A DNA stretch of 64,000 nucleotides from Rotaria sordida. Lineage: Eukaryota > Rotifera > Eurotatoria > Philodinida > Philodinidae. Shown here piece after piece: positions 56,414 to 64,000 of this stretch (the first letter of the stretch is position 1; each line of letters starts with the position of its first letter). The notes under the pieces were generated by a model. That model saw only the letters and a program-made list of their open reading frames with translations. It made no database searches and was not told the origin of the DNA. A program made the position numbers and the translations under genes. Location of the stretch: assembly GCA_905250125.1 (NCBI GenBank), contig CAJNOL010000821.1:1-64000 (forward strand). The letters run 5' to 3'.

Positions 56414-59400
56414 ATGTGTATCAAAATATTAATTTCTTTTTACAAAAAAAAAAAAACAAAAAAAAAACAAAAAGATTTCATTTGAGCATTAAGAACAAAC
56501 TCAAAAAAAAAATAATAATTGAAGATGGTGAAGTCAAAAAAAAAATCAAGGCTTTATTTCTTTTCTTTTTTTCTTTTCTCGCTTTTTTTTTTCTTTTATT
56601 TTCTTTTTTTCCTTTGCTTAATCCAAAGTTGACGTCGAATGTCTGATATTAACATAGATGTACACATATAAATCTATTCTCCATTAATTTTATTTCTATC
56701 TCATTTTGAAACAGTAGCTGACAGAGAAAAAAAAAAAACAAAACAGTTAGAAAACAGAAAACAATCTTGTAAATTAACATGAGAATGCATTCCATCTTTG
56801 TCGATCAGCAAGTAAGTGGCAAAATCACGATAGTATTATACAAAAAATTAAAAAAAAAACAAAACTTATTGGAGAATGGATTTCGTTCATTTATTTCTAT
56901 TTTGTGTCTTGTCTACAATCTTAGATATAAATATATACCTATATATTATTTTTATTTTCACTCCATGTATAAAGCAAAAAAAAATAAAATATATAAATTG
57001 TATTTATTGTCCTATATACTTCTTGTGCTTCTATAATGTAAATAGAGATGATCTCATTATAACACAAACGTTTTATCTTTTGTTCATTATTCTTTACATT
57101 TTATTTTATTGTAATATTTATCTCTAGAACTTTTCTGTCCTTTTTCGTTCTTTTCTCTTTTTTTCTTTCTTTTTTTCATTTGTCTCGAATAGCTACCATA
57201 TCCTTTTGTGTACATAGATACTGAGAAAAAAAAACTGAGCAAAATAAATAAATAAATATGTAGAAATATGAAAATAATTCAGTCCTTGGTAATATATATA
57301 TATATATGCATCTATGGCCTTGGCTGATATAATCTTAGTTAGATGAGAATATTATGAAATGACATAGAATTCAATGATTTATTGATACAAAAACAAGGCT
57401 ATTTTTAGTTTTGAAGGTCGTAATAAATAAATACAAATGAAAAAAAGCAAAATCAATGTAAACAAATGCATAAAAACAAGACGGAAAATATCATAGATTG
57501 GTAAACAAAAATGTAATTGAAGTAATGGGTGTCGAAAGAAAAACGCACTTCACTTTTTTTTTTTATACTGCATCAACCTTAATAAAAAACCTTGAAGTTT
57601 TATATCAGCTTCATGGCAAACAATGTATGCATTTCAGAGAAATATAGGCTCAGTGAATTGAATCTACTGTGTCTAATGTAGTAATTATCTGTACCTAAAA
57701 GTAATAATGACATTTATCAAGTGGCAATTGACAGATTCGTTATTATTTGCATTACAAATGATTGTATTGATAGAGTTAGTTTAAAAAAGTAGAATAATAA
57801 GTACTTATAAAGCAATATTTAATCTATATAAAACTGTTCATATATACTTAATGATCAATATTTAGATTAAGCAATTTTTCTAATAAAAAAAATAAATAAA
57901 TAACGTTCGAAATATTCTCAATAGAATATAGAATGTATTATTTTCACATTGATTTCATTGTATAATTATTCATTTGATTTATTTTCATCATCAATAAAAT
58001 GATTGATCAAAATCGTATTTGTTTATTATTTTTGTCTCATTACATTGTTGATTACAATCTTTTTACTTTTCATATAACCTTGACAAAAAATATTCAATTA
58101 TTTGAAATTTTTATGTTTTTTTTATTCTCTTAATATTTATGATCGATATTTGATAATATTAGATCAAAATATTCTATTATCATAATGAAATAATAATTAA
58201 TATTTATTAATGAATTATGTTTTAAATTCATTAATAAGTTATTATATTAAGATAATCATAGAAAATATATTCTAAACATAAAAAGCTTTTAATACAATCT
58301 TTGTGGGATTAAATTATAAAACATGATGTAGATACTGTTGTTAATCATAGTGAGATTGTTTTATTCGTTCTATTTTAGGAAGCAGATTTCTTCACCATCC
58401 ATTCATTTAATCCTCCAGAAATGTGATAAGGCAGTAGTTCATTTATTGCAACAAGATGTTATTGATATACGTTCTATGATTGTATATCTATAACGATCTG
58501 TAGCGGAGAAGAAGGACGTTACTAGAGGTGTCTAAAATGAACTATTTCTGGCGTATCTGTCGATCTTATCTGTCAGGGTCTATGGGACGCCGAAGGTGTA
58601 GTTGCAACTTTCTAACTTCAATGCTTCAACATTGTTAGATCATGTTTCACAAAATTATCAACTGAATTGAATTTTTTTACAAATTTGATTAAATATTTCT
58701 GATTTGTATCATAAAAGTTATTGTATTTATGAGACAGCACATAAATAGAAAAATATTTAAAAAATAACCAAACGAAAAAAAAAAGAAGAAATTGAATGAT
58801 ATATGACAGTTGAAAGTTTTTCATACCATCGATTTATAATTATATCTTCTAATTATTATTTTAGTTAGGAAAATATCAGTAGACAAATTGAAATATTTTT
58901 ATATCATCAACGAAAAGTTTTCTAATATTTTTTTTTTTGAAATAAAATATTTGTTTATCTTTCATGACTATTTATTTTAACATTTCTACTAAAAAGTAAT
59001 CTTTTTATCTTTGTTTATAAATTTTTCATTAAATGACATAGATATATTATACAGATAAAGATTTGATGAGCCATATATAATTAATCAGTTCGTGCATATC
59101 GAATGTAATATGAAATGATTTAAATTAAAGGAAAAAAACTAATTCTAAAAAAAAGATTCTTTGTATTAGATAATTGTAACACAGGCAGATTTTTATCTTA
59201 ATTAAACTTACAGATAATATCATCTTGCATAATAATATCTAACAGCAGGAATAAAAACTTTCATCTCAGATAAACGATATAATTGATGTCTGAGAAAAGG
59301 TTGCGTGATCTATGTATCATTTTCTTTTTTTTTCCTATATATACATATTTGTATATGTTTTTGCCTTTCTTTTTCTTTATATAGAAGTATTTCTTCGAAA

Positions 59401-60895
59401 CAATTTGCCTAGAATTTATGTTAAGCGCCTGTATTTTATCATCACATAGAAAAGTGATGGCATATATATATATACACATATGTGGTCTTTTTATGTTTAT
59501 ATTTCTATTAATATTACCCAAACAAATTCACAATAACTAAATGATCTTTGATTAGAAACAATATTTAAAGACAACAAATATTTTTATTTTATTTCAAGAG
59601 AGAAAAATTTTTCAATATTCCAATTTCTTTATTTTAAAATATTGGTTAGATGTCAATATAAAACACCGTATGTTTTGTATATAGAAATAATTTCATATAA
59701 GACATTCTTTTAAGAAGTAGTTGTCTAAATCTACGAATGTTAATATGAAAAGTCAGAAAATTAACATTATAAAAATGAGTTATGAAAAAAAAACAAAATC
59801 TTCTTTTTAAGTGTATAGAAATAGTTTATGAAACAAATTACTTATCATTGTTCTATATTTATAAAAGTTCATCGATTATCATCACTAGACAAATAATAAA
59901 CTGATTGACCCATTTCATGATCTCTATAAATATGAAAGGGAAATGTATGAAGTCATCGGATATGAACAAGAATTTCCTCCTAAAGATGAGTTTCATCGAT
60001 GAATGTAGATCAATTGACAATACGAAGATAGAAAAAGACGACGAAGAAACAGTATAATTCCAATGCTAAATATTCAAAAGTGGATATGAGTGTTACAGAA
60101 GACAATATTAACATGCGTTGTATTACCAAAAACAAAAGTTCAATATGAATGTTTATTGTGGTGTACAGATAACGTTCTTTATTCGTACTATATATAAGCC
60201 TAAGTATGTATAAGCAGATATTTTATAAGCCAATGATAGTTATATTTGTTCGCTTGACTCTTCTTGTCGGTCGTAATGAACACACTATACTTCCTGCAAC
60301 GTTTATTCTCAAAGTTGCCAATTGTCAAATAACATCTCATTAGGGGAAGTTATAATATATAGCACAAAAAAAAAGAGGAAATGTAAGCGATTATGATGTT
60401 CAATCTAAGTCAGATACTAAACGAACATTCTTAGAATTATGTTTATGTCTACAGAAAAATCATCTAGTCATAAAATTTTCATTTCAACTCAACAAATTGA
60501 TTTTCATCTGAAAATAAGAAATGAATAAAATAGATTCGACTGCGAAGATTTTTCTTTCGAAAAGTTTTAACTGATATTTATTAAAGACTTATATATATAT
60601 TTAGAATCATTGTGGAAAATATTATCATTTTCACTATTGTAATCGAAATGTGTCAAGAATAGACCGTCTATTACATTATCATGATGAAAAATCACGAAAA
60701 ACATTCGTTTAGTAAAAAAAAAGAAAAATGAAATTTTAATCAAAAAAACAAATAATTTCGTACTGAAATGCAGTGACATCTTTATTCTATGGTCAATCAT
60801 ATCTTCCAATGTAATTCTCTTCTTCTCTCTAACTTGCTTGCTTGTTATTAAAAACTAAATTTTGATTATCATTAAGATTTCTATACATTTATATA
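56414..60895. other. Long gene-poor AT-rich region
   Basis: About 4.5 kb with no recognised gene, RNA or transposon ends. The first few hundred bases are the likely 3' UTR of cyclin I (A/T homopolymers). TA microsatellites lie near 57291-57307 and 59463-59475. Confidence 0.5.
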
Positions 60896-61405
60896 ATGCT
60901 TTCAATTTTTTCTTTCAATCGACCTGTTTCATTTCATTCTATATTCACTCTGTTAACATCTACTATTCGTCATTCGACATCAATTTCATCGGATACAAAA
61001 TCAAATGAAGATGCAGAACATCATCATCGTTTAGCTACAACAAAAAGAATGCGTATATTAGGTTTACAGAGTAATCAAGCTCGTCGAGCACTTTCAATCT
61101 ATGATGATTATGTATATCAACAAAAAAAATTGCCTGATTTACGTATGCTTGGAGTTGCTATTAATTGTGCAATGATTGCTGAAGATTTAGCTAAAGGTCG
61201 TGAAATTCATCAATTTATTGAACATAATTTTCCACATTTAAAAGATAATCTTATGTTGAAACAACAACTTCGTTATTTTTATATTAAATGTAACGATAAA
61301 TTATCAGCTGATAAACTTTTTCAACAAACATCAACAATAAAACATACACAACAAAATCAAAAACAAACAATAAATCTTGATTCAAATCAGATAGATAAAA
61401 ATTAA
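60896..61405 (+). CDS. Short PPR-like, probably mitochondrial protein
   Basis: An intronless ORF of 169 aa. The N-terminus (MLSIFSFNRPVSFHSIFTLL, then TSTIRHSTSISS) is rich in Ser, Arg and Phe with no early acids, as in mitochondrial presequences. The middle (RRALSIYDDYVYQQKKLPDL, then LGVAINCAMIAEDLAKGREI, HQFIEHNF, LKQQLRYFYIKCNDKLSADK, LF) follows the pattern of pentatricopeptide repeats. GREIHQFIE...LRYFYIKC...A.KLF is especially like the plant-type GKxIHxxI...LxxxYxKCGxxxxAxxLF repeats. Two to three repeats are visible. The C-terminus is Gln/Thr-rich. PPR proteins bind organelle RNA. It could be a fragment of a longer gene, but it has its own start, stop and downstream AT-rich UTR. Confidence 0.65.
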   Translation: MLSIFSFNRPVSFHSIFTLLTSTIRHSTSISSDTKSNEDAEHHHRLATTKRMRILGLQSNQARRALSIYDDYVYQQKKLPDLRMLGVAINCAMIAEDLAKGREIHQFIEHNFPHLKDNLMLKQQLRYFYIKCNDKLSADKLFQQTSTIKHTQQNQKQTINLDSNQIDKN

Positions 61406-64000
61406 CATAAAATAGAATATATTTATAATTTTTGTTCTAAAAAAAAAACTAACAATCGACATTTGTCGTACTTTATTCTATATTTTCAGTGGCTTTGATA
61501 TTTATCCAGAATGTTTTCTTCAAAGGTCTTCGTTAGATATTCTTAAATATATTCATCTTTTTTCGTTCAATTGTTTTGTATAGAAGAATAAATATATCGA
61601 TATTTTTTCTTTTTGTTTTAAATTTATAACTATGAAGTTTGAAAATTTATCTCAAGATTTGATTAGAGAATATTCTTTTCATAGTATGAATAAAATAATA
61701 GATTTAGAAGTTTATATAAAAATCTACATAATCAGATATTCATATTGAGATACTTATTCATCTTGTAACTTATATTTTAAGGTGAATAGTTTTGTATCAT
61801 TAAGTTTTATTAGATAAGCATTTTTAATAATAAATCTAGGCATATCAACTCTATCAGAGAAAAAAATAAATATTTAAAATACACGCATTTGTATGAGTGA
61901 TTCAGTTCGTATGAAGGAAAAAAGAAATCATGACTGACTGCTTATATAAATATATATCAATCTTGGAGTTGACTTTAAAAATTTTAGAGTCAACTAGACT
62001 ATTGAATATTTAAGTCCATTCTGACATATAGGTATATATAGTGTACAATTCATACGGAGAAATTAGCAAGACTGATGAAAGATCGTCTAACTTGAAAAAG
62101 AATTCTCTTGCAGGATTAATTGAGATCAGAAAGCTTTAATTTTATTTTGGGTAATATTAAATCAAACAATGAAAGATATATACTGAAGAACATCTGGACG
62201 TAAACATTGATTTTTCTATACAATTTTCGAAATAAACGGACCACATTATACCTTGCACTATTCAGAGCTAGTACAATAATTATTCAAGATATTAGATTTG
62301 GATTGCACACATGAAACAATCATTATTTAGTATCTTTCTTATGCACAACAACATGATTTTAAAGATTGAAGAGCCCGAAGAAGAATACAGCAAATAATTG
62401 ACATAATGAAATTAGGTGCAAAAGAAGATGATAATAGCGCATATCAAACAAGGGAAATTCTATTCATAGAAAGAAATCTCGGCACCATATAAAAGTAGAA
62501 AAATACAGGATTTTAACAATATGAGCTGAAAATCCAATGGCTCCTTTAAGAGTCAAGGAGCGAAAGATGATTCGTCCAAAACCCTACATATTCGACATGT
62601 AGCGGCTACACAGTGCCCTAGTCAGAGAAAAATCATGAACTTGTCAATAGATCACGGGTGAGTATCAGGCCTAATTAGTTAATATCGATTATGTAATTCC
62701 AACAAAACTAGGCTACTGAAGATATAACTTTGGGTTTAATCGGTATTATTGATGACATAATCGTTTCATTAATAAAAAAAAAAAAACAATATAATCAATG
62801 GATAGATATGATTATGCAGAGGGATCTTGATTATCTCTATCTTTAAAGGAACTTCATAGGCGAGAAGTCCAATTCTCCGTGCTTATTTAATATAATTTTT
62901 TATTGTTGAGATGATCTCATCTCAAATTTTCATATATGTATCTAGACTATTTCAATTTTTATTCGATCCATAGTAGATTTGAAAAAATGGTGATTATGCA
63001 GAATTAAAAAGTTTATAAGACTGTTTCTAAATATAAAAACCTGAATTTTCAAATCTCTTTTCATGACAAAGAAAAATGCAGTTTACGGGTATTATTTATT
63101 TCTTGTCATGTTGCCATAGAAGTATTTGCTTTGCTTTTTAAGTAAAAGTCCGTTTGAAGAAAAAAAACCGATATTTCTAAATATGTTATAAAATATCACT
63201 CAACAGGGATGACAAATTTGCTCCATTAGTATGCTGGGTTCTTTGAGCTCATGATTTCTCATTGTATAATGAGGTCCTCAGATCGTGTAGAATGTATTTA
63301 TTGTGTTCAAAAAACGTTAGCGAGATAATAGATATTAAATTTGACTTAAACTAAACATTTCTATCTTGAAATATTGATCTCAACTTTCTCGACTAGTTCT
63401 TATTGATTGCCAACAACTCTTAGCGATTAGTAGTTTTCATTTTATGTTTTCACCACAAAAATATTAGAAAAGATTCCATTCTATTATGAAAGTTATGCCA
63501 ATTGCAAGCCTCATACAACTGTGAAAATATCTACATATTAAGAAACCTAAAAATATGATGTTTAGTTTTGAATTCGCACATTGTGGACTCATTTTGTCTT
63601 GCTATCTACAGGAATAGTTTAATAAGAATTAATAAAGCCATCAGTTGTGTAAAATAATGATTGCAAAGTAAAAAAAAAACATCAACTATAAAGAAATCAT
63701 CTCTTTATTGAAGATAATCAGACAAAATAGTGCATCGTTATTGTAAGTCACTAGATGAAAAGTTTTGAAATAGTTCTTCTTTTATTTTTAGTATTAGCGT
63801 ATATGGAAGACTACAAACTAAAATCGAAGTTGTCACTATTAGAAACTATAAGAGCAGTACCCGTTTCATAGTGCATATCTTCGTGAAATTGTATAATAGA
63901 ATTTTTCTCGAAAGAACTAGTTGATTAATTGATATATTGAACAGCCTGGTTTTTTTTACCGATTAAGAAAACCATTTCAACTGGTTGGTTCAGTCCGGTT
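61406..64000. other. Gene-poor AT-rich region to window end
   Basis: No gene recognised. The last 60 bases (63940-64000, ending AACTGGTTGGTTCAGTCCGGTT) resemble the ACCGGTT-rich inner part of the fold-back element at 36690-37025 and may be the edge of another copy that continues outside the window. Confidence 0.4.

Noticed and set aside
1-64000. CRISPR arrays, bacterial operons, prophage
   Set aside because: No regularly spaced direct repeats of CRISPR type and all solid genes have eukaryotic introns.
1-64000. tRNA or rRNA genes
   Set aside because: No stretch with convincing A-box and B-box plus cloverleaf was found by eye; a covariance search (tRNAscan-SE, Infernal) would be decisive and could overturn this.

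Overview
The window is nuclear DNA from a small-genome invertebrate animal, most likely a bdelloid rotifer of the Rotaria type. This is inferred, not proven. It is very AT-rich, has many homopolymer runs, and its genes have short introns (often 50-70 nt) with GTAAG-like donors and T-rich...TTTAG acceptors. The conserved genes are metazoan (NDUFA10, ENY2, CMC1, POP5, RPS7, DONSON, cyclin I, an RNF115/126-type E3 ligase). A few genes look bacterial or plant-like, as is common in bdelloids. Two 100-base N runs (18351-18450 and 28565-28664) are assembly gaps.

Layout. 1-7.9 kb: two paralogous three-Ig-domain surface or secreted proteins, convergent and tail to tail, with four consecutive exons of identical length (214/147/126/206 nt) and matching GA-rich leaders. 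9.5-12.6 kb (minus): a bacterial-type uronate-dehydrogenase-like SDR enzyme and a secreted M14 carboxypeptidase with B-type specificity. 13.1-15.7 kb: a fold-back transposon with long inverted repeats and internal tandem repeats, split by a dead mariner-like element at a TA site. 16.1 kb: an unrecognised ORF with a weak RyR-like tail. 17-24.6 kb: gene-poor, with a degenerate minisatellite and a MITE. 24.6 kb: a tiny alpha-crystallin/Hsp20-like gene. 26.5 kb: a secreted cysteine-containing protein. 28.7 kb: an intronless ORF with a MazG-like EXXE...EXXD signature. 30.7-40.3 kb (minus): a tight head-to-tail cluster NDUFA10-ENY2-CMC1-POP5 in which CMC1 and POP5 are only 26 bp apart with a splice-acceptor-like site between them, which suggests an operon resolved by spliced-leader trans-splicing. 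40.7-42.2 kb: the RING E3 ligase, divergent from NDUFA10. 44.5-48.1 kb: RPS7 (minus) and DONSON (plus), divergent. 48.4-51.3 kb: a dense block of palindromic and tandem repeats. 54.6-56.4 kb: cyclin I. 60.9 kb: a short, probably mitochondrial, PPR-like protein. The remainder is AT-rich intergenic sequence.

Mobile DNA is abundant but nearly all non-autonomous: hAT-like MITEs with 8-bp target duplications (41183, 46776, 48651), Tc1/mariner-like MITEs at TA sites (34502, 13132), and large palindromic fold-back elements (43107, 49702, 38846). Many sit inside introns of conserved genes, where they account for the longest introns. The only recognisable transposase is broken. The housekeeping genes serve mitochondrial respiration (NDUFA10, CMC1), transcription and RNA processing (ENY2, POP5), translation (RPS7), replication (DONSON) and ubiquitin signalling (RNF115/126). 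Apart from the possible shared transcription of the NDUFA10 cluster there is no single pathway linking them.
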